Under the pieces are notes generated by a model, which worked only from the letters and a program-made list of their open reading frames with translations, did not search any database and was not told the origin of the DNA. DNA of 26,984 nt from 2-01-FULL-45-10 sp964433975 (GTDB lineage: Bacteria > Omnitrophota > Gorgyraeia > 2-01-FULL-45-10), in the NCBI GenBank assembly GCA_964433975.1, contig CAYSSS010000017.1, positions 1 to 26,984 of the forward strand, in the 5' to 3' direction. The position numbers were made by a program, and so were the translations under genes. Numbering within the stretch: position 1 is the first letter of the stretch; the number at the start of each line of letters is the position of its first letter. Positions 18,237 through 25,208 of the stretch are shown piece after piece.

Positions 18237-19258
18237 TCAAAGCTGGAGTTGTTGGTCTTGGCCGAATGGGCATATCACATTTGGCAGTCTTAAATGCGCA
18301 TGCGGACGTGAAGGTGGCCGCAGTCTGCGATTCTTCTAAATTTATTCTTACAGCTATGGAGAAGTACGGTGGGTATAAATGTTTTACGGATTTTAAGGCA
18401 ATGATGATGGGGGGCTCCCTGGATTGCATTGTTGTAGCTACGCCGACAAATCTTCATTCACAGGTTGTGCGTCTTGCTTTGGAGAATAAAATTCATGTAT
18501 TTTGTGAGAAACCATTTTGTTTAGACCCACAAGAAGGGTTAACTTTAGCGAATTTAGCGGAATCCCAAGGTTTAGTCAATCAGGTAGGCTATCATTGTCG
18601 TTTTGTAGGGGTTTTTCAGAAAGTTAAGGAATTGTTAAACGCTCAGTTGCTTGGAGAGGTTAATCATTTCTTTATGGAGGTTTATGGAAATGTTGTTAAG
18701 AAACCCGAGGGCTTAACGTGGCGATCCAAGAAATCGGAGGGAGGAGGTTGTTTGTATGACTATGCCTCTCATGGAATTGATTTGGTAAATTATTTAATTG
18801 GAAAAACAACGTCGGTTAAAGGGTCGGTGCTTAATAAAATATATTCGCGAGCGATTGAAGATGCTGCCTATACGATCATTGGTTGTGAAAATGGGATTAA
18901 TGGTATTTTGTCAGTTAATTGGTGTGATGCTTCATTTCGGAAAATGGTTAATCAAATTACTATTACGGGTATTAATGGAAAAATTATTGCTAACCGGCAG
19001 GAAGTAAAGATTTTCTTAAAAAATGATAGCCCAGAGAATAATCTACATAAAGGGTGGAGCATCCTTTATACGACGGATCTAACTCGAGCGGTGGGGTATT
19101 ATTTACGAGGGGAGGAGTATTCTTCGCAGATTGAGTATTTCGTTAAATCTATTTTGACGTCCCGCAAGGAGAACATTAGCTCATTTCAGAATGCGGTCCA
19201 AACAGATGATCTTATCCAGAAAATTAAAAGAGATTACGAGGAGCATGAAGATGCATAA
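18233..19258 (+). CDS. Gfo/Idh/MocA family NAD(P)-dependent oxidoreductase
   Basis: A 341-aa cytoplasmic dehydrogenase. The N-terminal Rossmann motif is VVGLGRMG (GxGxxG, residues 8-13), followed by VVATPTNLHS (~67-76) and the family's catalytic EKP (E92-K93-P94). The substrate domain carries DYASHGIDLVNYL with H180 and D183, the usual acid/base His and Asp. The family oxidises or reduces ring hydroxyls of sugars, often nucleotide-linked (WlbA-type enzymes act at C3 of UDP-aminouronates). The ATG overlaps the preceding stop (ATGA, 18233-18236) with GAGGA about 7 nt upstream. Following a 2-epimerase and a DUF354 protein, it likely modifies an aminosugar; the exact substrate is unknown. Confidence 0.85.
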   Translation: MIKAGVVGLGRMGISHLAVLNAHADVKVAAVCDSSKFILTAMEKYGGYKCFTDFKAMMMGGSLDCIVVATPTNLHSQVVRLALENKIHVFCEKPFCLDPQEGLTLANLAESQGLVNQVGYHCRFVGVFQKVKELLNAQLLGEVNHFFMEVYGNVVKKPEGLTWRSKKSEGGGCLYDYASHGIDLVNYLIGKTTSVKGSVLNKIYSRAIEDAAYTIIGCENGINGILSVNWCDASFRKMVNQITITGINGKIIANRQEVKIFLKNDSPENNLHKGWSILYTTDLTRAVGYYLRGEEYSSQIEYFVKSILTSRKENISSFQNAVQTDDLIQKIKRDYEEHEDA

Positions 19259-20117
19259 AATTTTGTTTGGGGACAATCAATTTTTTGGCGTAAATCATAT
19301 GTCGGAGGAAAAAGCCAGGCAGCAATCGATGCGGTTTAGAGACGTTGCCTCGATTATTAAGGTGATTGACAGCGCTTACTCTGCGGGTATAAAGGTTTTT
19401 ATGTGTACGACACATGACCTGATTGAGGAGGTCTGTAATCATGTGAGAAACAACCCTCGGCAGTATGCCGACTTCGAGTTCTATCCTTGCCTGCCTTATG
19501 CGCACAAATATAATGATGCGGTTACGGAAGAGGGATTAATGGGCGGTTTGAAGAAGTTTGTAGGAGGAAATGTTATTGAGTTTATTATTCGTGGAGGAGT
19601 TGCGCTAACTCAAGCAGATATGATTGGTATGATGAAACTTTTAATAGACGCGGAATTGCGGATGTTTAAAGGCCTTAAAACTCCAGTAATTTTTCTTCAA
19701 AATGTTTTGACGGATCTATTGTTGGGGTTAGGATTTAAAGCGGTCATTAAAGATTTTGCTGAATATATTCAAGAGAGGTATCAGGCAGAACCCGGTTTTA
19801 TTACGATGAATCTACCGATGCTGTGTGCAGTTCTGGAAGAATATAATATAAAACGTCCGATTGTTTGTACTAATATTAACAAAATTGGATTTCGAATGTG
19901 TGGTGGCAAGGATGCTTACGAACAAATTTTGAGAACTAAAAAAGTACGATGTATTGCCATGTCAATATTTGCGTCTGGAGCCATCCCGCCGAAGGTAGCT
20001 ATTGAATATGCTTGTCAGTTGGATGGGGTTGATTCGATTGTTTTCGGGGCCTCGTCAGAGGGGCATATTAATGAGACCTTGAATTTGATAGAAGGATATT
20101 GGGGAAAGGGAAATTAG
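19251..20117 (+). CDS. Uncharacterised protein, probably TIM-barrel (distant aldo/keto reductase-like)
   Basis: A 288-aa protein beginning MHKILFGDNQFFGVNHMS. The start at 19251 is chosen because GAGGAG (19238-19243) lies 7 nt upstream; longer versions would extend inside the oxidoreductase gene. It overlaps that gene by 8 nt, so the two are translationally coupled. I do not recognise a named family. Alternating hydrophobic strands and helices, DSAYSAGIKVFMCTTHD early on, and an ending VDSIVFGASSEGHINETLNL recall the C-terminal cofactor-binding strand of aldo/keto reductases. No canonical AKR catalytic tetrad is obvious. Conserved-looking polar motifs (GDNQFFGVNH, TTHD, CLPYAHKY) could form an active site. 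Coupling to Gfo/Idh suggests a sugar-modifying step. It appears to be the last gene of the cluster. Confidence 0.65.
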   Translation: MHKILFGDNQFFGVNHMSEEKARQQSMRFRDVASIIKVIDSAYSAGIKVFMCTTHDLIEEVCNHVRNNPRQYADFEFYPCLPYAHKYNDAVTEEGLMGGLKKFVGGNVIEFIIRGGVALTQADMIGMMKLLIDAELRMFKGLKTPVIFLQNVLTDLLLGLGFKAVIKDFAEYIQERYQAEPGFITMNLPMLCAVLEEYNIKRPIVCTNINKIGFRMCGGKDAYEQILRTKKVRCIAMSIFASGAIPPKVAIEYACQLDGVDSIVFGASSEGHINETLNLIEGYWGKGN

Positions 20118-20233
20118 GATAGCTCCAATATTTGTTAAATGTTCGTGAAGAATATAAAAATATATGCAATGATATGCTATAGTAGTTGTAAAGAAAAATA
20201 GTCCAATGCAAATCACCAGTTACGAGCGAAATA

Positions 20234-21892
20234 TTAATAATTTATTTCTGTGAAAGGGGATTTTGAAAGGTCTACACGAATAGTTTTGTTGTTGCGTTGA
20301 ACAGCGACGTTAATTCGTTTTAGAAGCACAGGAGGTTTACCCCAGGTAAATTTTCTGTCCGGGTTCCAACCGCTTTCCGTATTTTTAACTTCGCTTATGG
20401 CAAATAAAATATATTTTTCTCCTTGTTTAAGGAGTATGACCGCGCCGTTTTGGTCTGCTGTGATTATAAAAGGCCGTAATGTAATCGGTATATTTTTAAT
20501 AAAACCCACAGCCGCGCTTAAAGAGGGAGTATTTATAGTAAAAATACCATCTTTTATTTCTCGTTCAATATGCTCACCTTTTAAGAAAATCAATCCACCT
20601 AAAGAGGTAAGAATAAGTTTTTGAGGGTTAGCGATTGTTTCAAAATAGTCAAAAATATCATTTTCGTGCTCAAAAGCCTTATAATCAAATTGAAAAAGTC
20701 CATTCCAGTCATATTTAAGCGCTTCGCAGGCAACTAAAACAGGTGCTTCATACGCATATTGATTTGGATAACAATGATTCCACTCTGTTACTGTAAAAGG
20801 TTTAGATTGCTTCATAGCTTCGCGACTCGCAACGATGAGAGGATTGATAATACCGAGATCTTTATCCAAAAGCATAGACTTATTATGGATCTTGAAGTCA
20901 TCGCGATCCCAGTTTTTATGCGAAAAACGAGGATGGTCCCAATAGGCATGCTTGTCAATAAAATCACAGGATTCCTGTGATTTAGCGCTTGAATATTGAC
21001 TTCCGCTAATCGGAACTTTAACTTGTACTTTATTCCTTAGAAAATCAGTCATTTCGTCAAAGTACCTCTTTTCAATCAGGTCAATACGTTTATCTTTTGG
21101 AAATGATTTTGTAAGCTTGTAAAATTCTTTACGATAATATTCGGGAAGTTTACCCATTTTATATTTGCGTATTGAATTTTCGTTGGTGATTTCTACCAGC
21201 GCTATTGCCGGATCATCGCAATAGCGCAGCTTGGTATAGGAGTTGTAATGTGTAAGTAGCGCTTTGGCGTATTCTTTTTGTAGATGAATAAGCTTCGGGT
21301 CGAACATCGAGACAGGCTTTGCCCCACCATCGAGTTTATCGGCATCGATAACACCATCTGCCTTTGTGAAGTGCCTCCGGAATAACAGAGTCATATCCGT
21401 ATATATGCCGCGCTGTTTTAGCTGATATATCAAATAATCCAGCCGATCAAGCTGTTTTTCACTGAATTTCGTAGTTTTCTTTATTTGCGGATCTTTTGCG
21501 TTCGAGAGAGCATCTTCGAAAATACCCTTTGGTTCAAAATAAAAATCCATATGTGTTAGACGCACAGCATTGAAGCCAAAGAAGGCTATACGTTCAGCGA
21601 GCGCTTCAGCTTGCTTTTTATCGGGGAAGCATGCCGACATACAGAGATTTGTCCCCCAAAACTTCGCGCGTGTGCCATCTTCGAAATAGAAATGCCCGTC
21701 TTTTACTTTACAGAAGCCATGCTTGCCGGCCGGCGGATCGAGAACTAGCTTACCGATATTGGCAGGGGAGTCGGGGTCGAGTTTTTCGGGGAAATAGAAG
21801 GGGTACCATTCATCTTTCGGCGCTTCAGCGGCAAAAGAGAATTGGGTGACGAATAAAGATAAGACCAAAAATACTATTTTTATATATTTCAC
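20234..21892 (-). CDS. Secreted clan GH-A glycoside hydrolase (GH5-like)
   Basis: A 552-aa exported protein on the opposite strand from the glycan cluster. GTG (complement of 21890-21892) starts a signal peptide, MKYIKIVFLVLSLFVTQFSF, with cleavage near AFA/AEA around residue 22. Then DGHFYFEDGTRAKFWGTN, typical of cellulase-like proteins, opens the TIM barrel. The acid/base candidate is E238 in EITNENS and the nucleophile candidate E370 in FTVTEWNH, both with the Asn-Glu or Glu context of clan GH-A; HAYWDHP (~315-321) is the usual active-site HxY. The last ~120 residues look like a small beta domain. It would hydrolyse a beta-linked polysaccharide outside the cytoplasm; the substrate is unknown. 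Its transcript appears leaderless. Confidence 0.75.
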   Translation of the reverse strand: MKYIKIVFLVLSLFVTQFSFAAEAPKDEWYPFYFPEKLDPDSPANIGKLVLDPPAGKHGFCKVKDGHFYFEDGTRAKFWGTNLCMSACFPDKKQAEALAERIAFFGFNAVRLTHMDFYFEPKGIFEDALSNAKDPQIKKTTKFSEKQLDRLDYLIYQLKQRGIYTDMTLLFRRHFTKADGVIDADKLDGGAKPVSMFDPKLIHLQKEYAKALLTHYNSYTKLRYCDDPAIALVEITNENSIRKYKMGKLPEYYRKEFYKLTKSFPKDKRIDLIEKRYFDEMTDFLRNKVQVKVPISGSQYSSAKSQESCDFIDKHAYWDHPRFSHKNWDRDDFKIHNKSMLLDKDLGIINPLIVASREAMKQSKPFTVTEWNHCYPNQYAYEAPVLVACEALKYDWNGLFQFDYKAFEHENDIFDYFETIANPQKLILTSLGGLIFLKGEHIEREIKDGIFTINTPSLSAAVGFIKNIPITLRPFIITADQNGAVILLKQGEKYILFAISEVKNTESGWNPDRKFTWGKPPVLLKRINVAVQRNNKTIRVDLSKSPFTEINY

Positions 21893-21961
21893 AGATGAAA
21901 TTATAGCACATTAGATAAGAATATGGCAGGATTTTGGCTGATACCATGATAAAATGAACTT
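21893..21961. promoter_or_regulatory. Divergent promoters, both apparently giving leaderless mRNAs
   Basis: On the minus strand TGTGCTATAAT (TATAAT is the complement of 21900-21905) is an extended -10 whose expected initiation site falls at about 21893, directly before the GTG start at 21892. On the plus strand TGATAAAAT (21947-21955) is an extended -10 whose expected initiation site falls at or next to the ATG at 21962. Neither start codon has a Shine-Dalgarno site and no strong -35 box is seen for either. Confidence 0.6.
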
Positions 21962-22891
21962 ATGGGGCATAGGGTAATTCTTGATACCAATGTTGTATTG
22001 ACCGGAGCTTTGTTATCTCAGAGCGTTGCAGGACAATTATGGAAACGAAATGACAAATTTACCTTTGTAATACCGGATTTCATTATTTCCGAAGCGCACA
22101 AAGTTGTTCATAAAAATGCAAGTACTCAAGATCATATAATAGCTGCGGAAGTATTAATTACGAATTATTTGAATCGTTTGAAAGCCGTTACAATTAGCGA
22201 GCTTTATCCGGGAGGATGTGTTGATGGTGCGCTTTATGAGTCAGCAATAAAAAATAATTGTAAATACATCTGCACATATAATATAAAACATTTTCCACCA
22301 GCAATAGTAAAGGCAGTTTCACCTTTAACTGTAACCAAGGAAATTGATGATCATCAATTAAGAGATTTTGTTCCATTCTTTTGGGCAGGTGAGGAAGGAA
22401 CGGTATTATTTAATGGGACGTTGACACACTATTCGTCTTTAGGGGAATTATTTTGTACGGCTAATGGTACAAAGGTATTTATAGATGATAAAGGCTTGAT
22501 GCAGGTAGCCGGCGTCTCATTAAAGGAACATTTCATTTGCGCCGCATTGCCAAAGGTGCCTAATCAGCAGCTATTTCTTATATTTAGATATTCCAAAAAA
22601 TCTTTTGAAGGACGGTTGTTGGATCATTCAAAGAACAAGTGGATCGTTTTAACATATGGTCAGGCAGAATTCATACTCCCAATTATGCCAAAGCTTGGAA
22701 CGACTGATAAATTTAATGGTATTATATATGATTTCTCTGCAATTCCACGATTTATTAAGAACAAGCCCCTTTCAGTAATTGTTCAAAATGGGTGCTTGGA
22801 ATGCGTTATTGGTGGCGAGGATATTTTTAAACTGCTTAATAATATAAAAATTGAAAAAATAACGCGTGACGAGTGGAATGTAACTTTCTAA
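21962..22891 (+). CDS. PIN-domain protein with unrecognised beta-rich C-terminal domain
   Basis: A 309-aa protein. Residues ~1-115 look like a PIN-like nuclease domain: VILDTNVV with D8, IISEAH with E44, CVDGALYESA with D88, and YICTYNIKHF where Asn107 occupies the position usually filled by the last Asp (T-x-D/N). PIN domains cut RNA with Mg2+ or Mn2+. Residues ~135-309 form a beta-rich domain (FVPFFWAGEEGTVLFNG, IFRYSKKSFEGRLLDHSK, IVQNGCLECVIGG) that vaguely recalls a LamG/concanavalin-type sandwich; this is weak. No antitoxin-sized gene adjoins it, so it is not a standard VapBC pair. No signal peptide. Predicted leaderless start at ATG 21962. Function unknown. Confidence 0.65.
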   Translation: MGHRVILDTNVVLTGALLSQSVAGQLWKRNDKFTFVIPDFIISEAHKVVHKNASTQDHIIAAEVLITNYLNRLKAVTISELYPGGCVDGALYESAIKNNCKYICTYNIKHFPPAIVKAVSPLTVTKEIDDHQLRDFVPFFWAGEEGTVLFNGTLTHYSSLGELFCTANGTKVFIDDKGLMQVAGVSLKEHFICAALPKVPNQQLFLIFRYSKKSFEGRLLDHSKNKWIVLTYGQAEFILPIMPKLGTTDKFNGIIYDFSAIPRFIKNKPLSVIVQNGCLECVIGGEDIFKLLNNIKIEKITRDEWNVTF

Positions 22892-22905
22892 TTTTGAACC
22901 TTAAC

Positions 22906-22938
22906 TAGGTAATTCAATCAGACAAAACAATTTACCTA
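22906..22938. repeat. Small inverted repeat after the PIN gene
   Basis: TAGGTAA (22906-22912) pairs with TTACCTA (22932-22938) across a 19-nt loop, extendable with AATT on each side. No T-tract follows, so it is a doubtful terminator. It may be part of the structured segment that continues to 23039. Confidence 0.5.
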
Positions 22939-22945
22939 ATGAAAT

Positions 22946-23039
22946 AGGCTTGTGAACCCTGTATAGCTTGACCATCCCAGCTTTGCCAACCTATGGATGG
23001 GAACGCCAGTAGGACTATATAGGACTTATTCACAAGCCT
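22946..23039. repeat. 94-nt multi-stem inverted repeat (structured RNA or small mobile-element scar)
   Basis: The outer arms AGGCTTGTGAA (22946-22956) and TTCACAAGCCT (23029-23039) are perfect 11-bp complements. Inside, CCTGTATAG (22958-22966) pairs with CTATATAGG (23015-23023) with one G-U. An inner CCATCC (22972-22977) pairs with GGATGG (22995-23000). All three stems nest, giving one long interrupted hairpin. There is no terminal T-tract and no integron attC signature. It stands just upstream of a truncated glycosyltransferase. Confidence 0.7.
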
Positions 23040-23061
23040 TATAAGCAGTATAAAACAAAAA

Positions 23062-23370
23062 TTGCAAGTATTAAAGATTAATTTTAAAATGTCGTCATAT
23101 TACGAGGGTCTGCCGATCGTGCTCCTGGAGGCGATGAGCTATGGGCTATCCTGCGTTGTTTCAGGCATACCGGCAAATAGGGAAGTGGGCCTGATGGAGG
23201 ATAGATATTTTAAACCAGGCGATATTGACGCGCTTTCTAAAAAAATAAAAGAGTTTATGAAACGGCCTATGAGCGAAGATGAGAGAGGGCGGCAGATCGA
23301 GACGGTCCGCGCAAAATACAGCTGGGACGATATTGCGAAGAATACTTTAAAGGTTTATGAGGGGTTTTAA
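23062..23370 (+). pseudogene. C-terminal remnant of a GT4 glycosyltransferase
   Basis: From about 23089 the frame encodes SSYYEGLPIVLLEAMSYGL (the GT4 E-x7-E donor signature), then VVSGIPANREVG, FKPGDIDALSKKI and a C-terminal YSWDDIAKNTLKVYEGF, an ordinary GT4 C-terminus. Everything before this, about 250-280 residues including the acceptor domain and first donor-site motifs, is missing. The preceding ~9 residues do not look like GT sequence and no Shine-Dalgarno site supports the ATG at 23062. It is a non-functional stub. Its base composition is more GC-rich than the cluster to its left and matches the genes to its right, so the left part was probably lost when the AT-rich segment arrived. 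Confidence 0.8.
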
Positions 23371-23394
23371 AAAGTAAAAAAGTGAAAAAATATC

Positions 23395-23423
23395 TTTACA
23401 TCAGTTGATTGATTTGGTACATT
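23395..23423 (+). promoter_or_regulatory. Probable promoter of the coiled-coil gene
   Basis: TTTACA (23395-23400) and TACATT (23418-23423) are 17 nt apart, and TGG directly before the latter makes an extended -10. Initiation near 23430 would leave a leader of about 20 nt that contains AGGAG (23437-23441), 9 nt before the ATG. Confidence 0.5.
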
Positions 23424-23450
23424 TACGTTCATGGATAGGAGAACGTATAA

Positions 23451-23759
23451 ATGAAGAAAAGCGGAAAAGCGATCAAGGTTGATAAATCGGATCTTGAGCA
23501 GAAGACACGAGTCTTACTGGAGAACATGAGTTCTGACATTAAACAGATCGCGGAAGCTCAGACTGCTACTGCTAATAAAGTTGCAAAAATTGAAACGGCG
23601 GTTACTCGGCTACCCTCGCTGGAGTCCACAGTCAATACTATCTCAATGGCAGTTATGCAGATTAGCAGCGACGTGAAAGATTTGAAGAATAAAGTCAATG
23701 AAAATTTATCCAATCATGAAAAGCGTATTAGCAAACTTGAAGAAAAGGTTCTTGTTTAG
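23451..23759 (+). CDS. Small coiled-coil protein
   Basis: A 102-aa, highly charged protein with no signal peptide or membrane segment. After a lysine-rich N-terminus, residues ~15-100 are almost entirely helical heptad-type sequence (IKQIAEAQTATANKVAKIET, VNTISMAVMQISSDVKDL, HEKRISKLEEKV), predicting a long parallel coiled coil that probably oligomerises. The Shine-Dalgarno site AGGAG (23437-23441) and an upstream promoter support expression. I do not recognise the family. Similar small t-SNARE-like or scaffold-like coiled coils occur next to unrelated genes, so context gives no function. A hairpin at 23808-23826 may end the transcript. Confidence 0.6.
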   Translation: MKKSGKAIKVDKSDLEQKTRVLLENMSSDIKQIAEAQTATANKVAKIETAVTRLPSLESTVNTISMAVMQISSDVKDLKNKVNENLSNHEKRISKLEEKVLV

Positions 23760-23807
23760 TATTGATTCCGCACTCCCTTCCTAATTAATACCTTCACAGC
23801 ATGTTAT

Positions 23808-23826
23808 AAATAGGCGACACCTATTT
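23808..23826. repeat. REP-like hairpin or weak terminator
   Basis: AAATAGG (23808-23814) and CCTATTT (23820-23826) form a perfect 7-bp stem with the 5-nt loop CGACA, followed by TTCTTATT, a poor T-tract. The unit resembles short REP-type palindromes dispersed in some genomes, but only one copy lies here. It could also end transcription of the coiled-coil gene. Confidence 0.5.
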
Positions 23827-23850
23827 CTTATTGATGCCCCGTAATTCGCA

Positions 23851-23879
23851 TTGAAATCGGTGACTGCAGCAGGTATAAT
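23851..23879 (+). promoter_or_regulatory. Sigma70-type promoter of the TPR/ligase operon
   Basis: TTGAAA (23851-23856) and TATAAT (23874-23879) have the ideal 17-nt spacing. Initiation near 23886 leaves only about 12 nt before the ATG at 23898, with no Shine-Dalgarno site. Confidence 0.75.
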
Positions 23880-23897
23880 ACTTTCGTTAAGTTTACG

Positions 23898-25208
23898 ATG
23901 ATAAACTCCATAAAAAGATCCTTAATTACCCTGATACTGATAGCGGGTTTTTGCGCATTGGTTATTGTGATAACCATGCCCCTTAGGGCGGAGCTGCGAT
24001 TTAATGCCGCTGAAAAGCTTGCGGCCGCGTATAAATGGAAAGACGCGGATGCCGCCTTCGGGGAAGCGATAAAGATAGATCCTTTCAGCGCGCGGTATCT
24101 TGCCGGATTTGGGGATTTCCTTGTATTGCAGGCAAAGTATCAGGATCAAAAGGCGCTGATGCTTGGTAAGGCGGAAGAATTATATAGAAAGGCATTAGAG
24201 CTGAATCCAAGGGGTGCGGAATATTATCTGGAGATAGGGCTGATAGAATTAAATAAGAAGACGGTTGGTAAGGCGTTCGAGAACTTTAGAAAAGCAGTAG
24301 AAAATAACCCAAACGGTTTTAATATAGCGTATTCGATAGGATATGCGGGGATAGGCTCGTGGAAAGAGATGAATGAGCCGGATAAAGAATTTGTGTTAGA
24401 CAGGTTAAGATACTGCCTTAAGATAAAGCCGTGGCATGGAAAGCACATTTATCTCAAGGCGTGGAGGGTGACTGGAGATTTCAGGCTGCTGCAGAAGATG
24501 TCTCCGGATGATCTCAAGTCCCAGCAGGCCCTGTATAGTTTTATCGTCTCGAATAACCTCTGGCAGTTTCGAAAGGAGCAGGCGGCGAAGGTAGAAAGCT
24601 GCGGGCTTCAAAAAGTAAGGCCTGACCGGCAGGCACAAGCCGGGAAGATAAAAAAGATGATCCTTGAGGCCGAGAAATTGTCCGAAGCTAATGCCTGGAA
24701 GATGGTCAATGGTAAGTGGCAGATGGCAAAAGGCGGCGAAGCGATAATAGCGGGGAATAAGGTGAGAGCCGAGCGCCGCGGGCTCGGTATGGTCGCGCCG
24801 GGGGATTGGGCGGCGGTTTCCAAGGACGGTAAAAAAATCGGGTTTAATAAGGGCGCCATGTATTCTAACGGGACTATTTACGCGCTGATTGATATTCCGG
24901 AAGGAAGATCCGCGTTAAATATCGAAGCGAAGGGGAGTGTCACGGATGGAATCTGGCCGTATATGATAGTGGAACTGGATGGGGAAGATATAGGCGAGAC
25001 GTTTGTGGACAGCGTGGAGTTTAAGGGATATGAGTTCGGAGTTACTTCGAGCGGAACGAGGTTGTTAGGGGTGAGCTTTGTCAATGATGGGAGCGATAAG
25101 GATAAAAAAGAAGACAGGAACTTGTGGGTGGGGAAGGCGGAGGTTAAAAACGAGATTGCTTCGCTCCCTTCGGTCGCTCGCAATGACGGTACTTCGTCGG
25201 AACTATGA
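23898..25208 (+). CDS. Membrane-anchored TPR protein with xylan-binding-CBM-like C-terminus
   Basis: A 436-aa protein. A single N-terminal membrane helix (~8-28, LITLILIAGFCALVIVITM) anchors it with the rest outside. Residues ~35-160 are tetratricopeptide repeats (AAYKWKDADAAFGEAIKIDP, KAEELYRKALELNPRGAEYY, KAFENFRKAVENNPNGFNIA), a protein-interaction scaffold. Residues ~310-415 (NGTIYALIDIPEGRSALNIE, MIVELDGEDIGE, VSFVNDGSD, DRNLWVGKAEV) resemble a calcium-dependent xylan-binding carbohydrate module. The following ligase overlaps it by ATGA, so they likely form a functional pair in polymer assembly or attachment. The C-terminal residues NEIASLPSVARNDG are encoded by a 40-bp dispersed repeat, and a 7-bp repeat run lies at 24702-24729. 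Confidence 0.75.
   Translation: MINSIKRSLITLILIAGFCALVIVITMPLRAELRFNAAEKLAAAYKWKDADAAFGEAIKIDPFSARYLAGFGDFLVLQAKYQDQKALMLGKAEELYRKALELNPRGAEYYLEIGLIELNKKTVGKAFENFRKAVENNPNGFNIAYSIGYAGIGSWKEMNEPDKEFVLDRLRYCLKIKPWHGKHIYLKAWRVTGDFRLLQKMSPDDLKSQQALYSFIVSNNLWQFRKEQAAKVESCGLQKVRPDRQAQAGKIKKMILEAEKLSEANAWKMVNGKWQMAKGGEAIIAGNKVRAERRGLGMVAPGDWAAVSKDGKKIGFNKGAMYSNGTIYALIDIPEGRSALNIEAKGSVTDGIWPYMIVELDGEDIGETFVDSVEFKGYEFGVTSSGTRLLGVSFVNDGSDKDKKEDRNLWVGKAEVKNEIASLPSVARNDGTSSEL
24702..24729 (+). repeat. Degenerate 7-bp tandem repeat inside the TPR gene
   Basis: Four heptamers in a row read ATGGTCA, ATGGTAA, GTGGCAG and ATGGCAA, encoding part of MVNGKWQMAKGG between the TPR region and the C-terminal domain. 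A related run (ATGGTCA, ATAGTCA, AGGGACA at 25349-25369) occurs in the next gene. Confidence 0.45.
25149..25188 (+). repeat. 40-bp intragenic dispersed repeat, copy 1
   Basis: Begins AACGAGATTGCTTC and ends CTCGCAATGACG, with ATTGC/GCAAT inverted ends. Translated in frame as NEIASLPSVARNDG near the C-terminus of the TPR protein. The start and end blocks match copy 2 exactly while the 14-bp centre differs. Confidence 0.8.

Noticed and set aside
19191..19250. Longer N-terminus for the gene ending at 20117
   Set aside because: It would lie within the oxidoreductase gene without a ribosome site; ATG 19251 has GAGGAG at ideal spacing.
20175..20183. TGCTATAGT as a + strand promoter
   Set aside because: It would transcribe only antisense into the glycosidase gene; no target gene follows, and AT-rich spacers give such matches by chance.
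21962..22891. Classical VapBC toxin-antitoxin module
   Set aside because: No small antitoxin gene on either side, and the protein is more than twice the usual toxin length.
22946..23039. Integron attC site
   Set aside because: No RYYYAAC/GTTRRRY boxes at the ends and no cassette arrangement around it.
23062..23370. Intact small glycosyltransferase
   Set aside because: The acceptor domain and half the donor domain are missing and there is no ribosome site.
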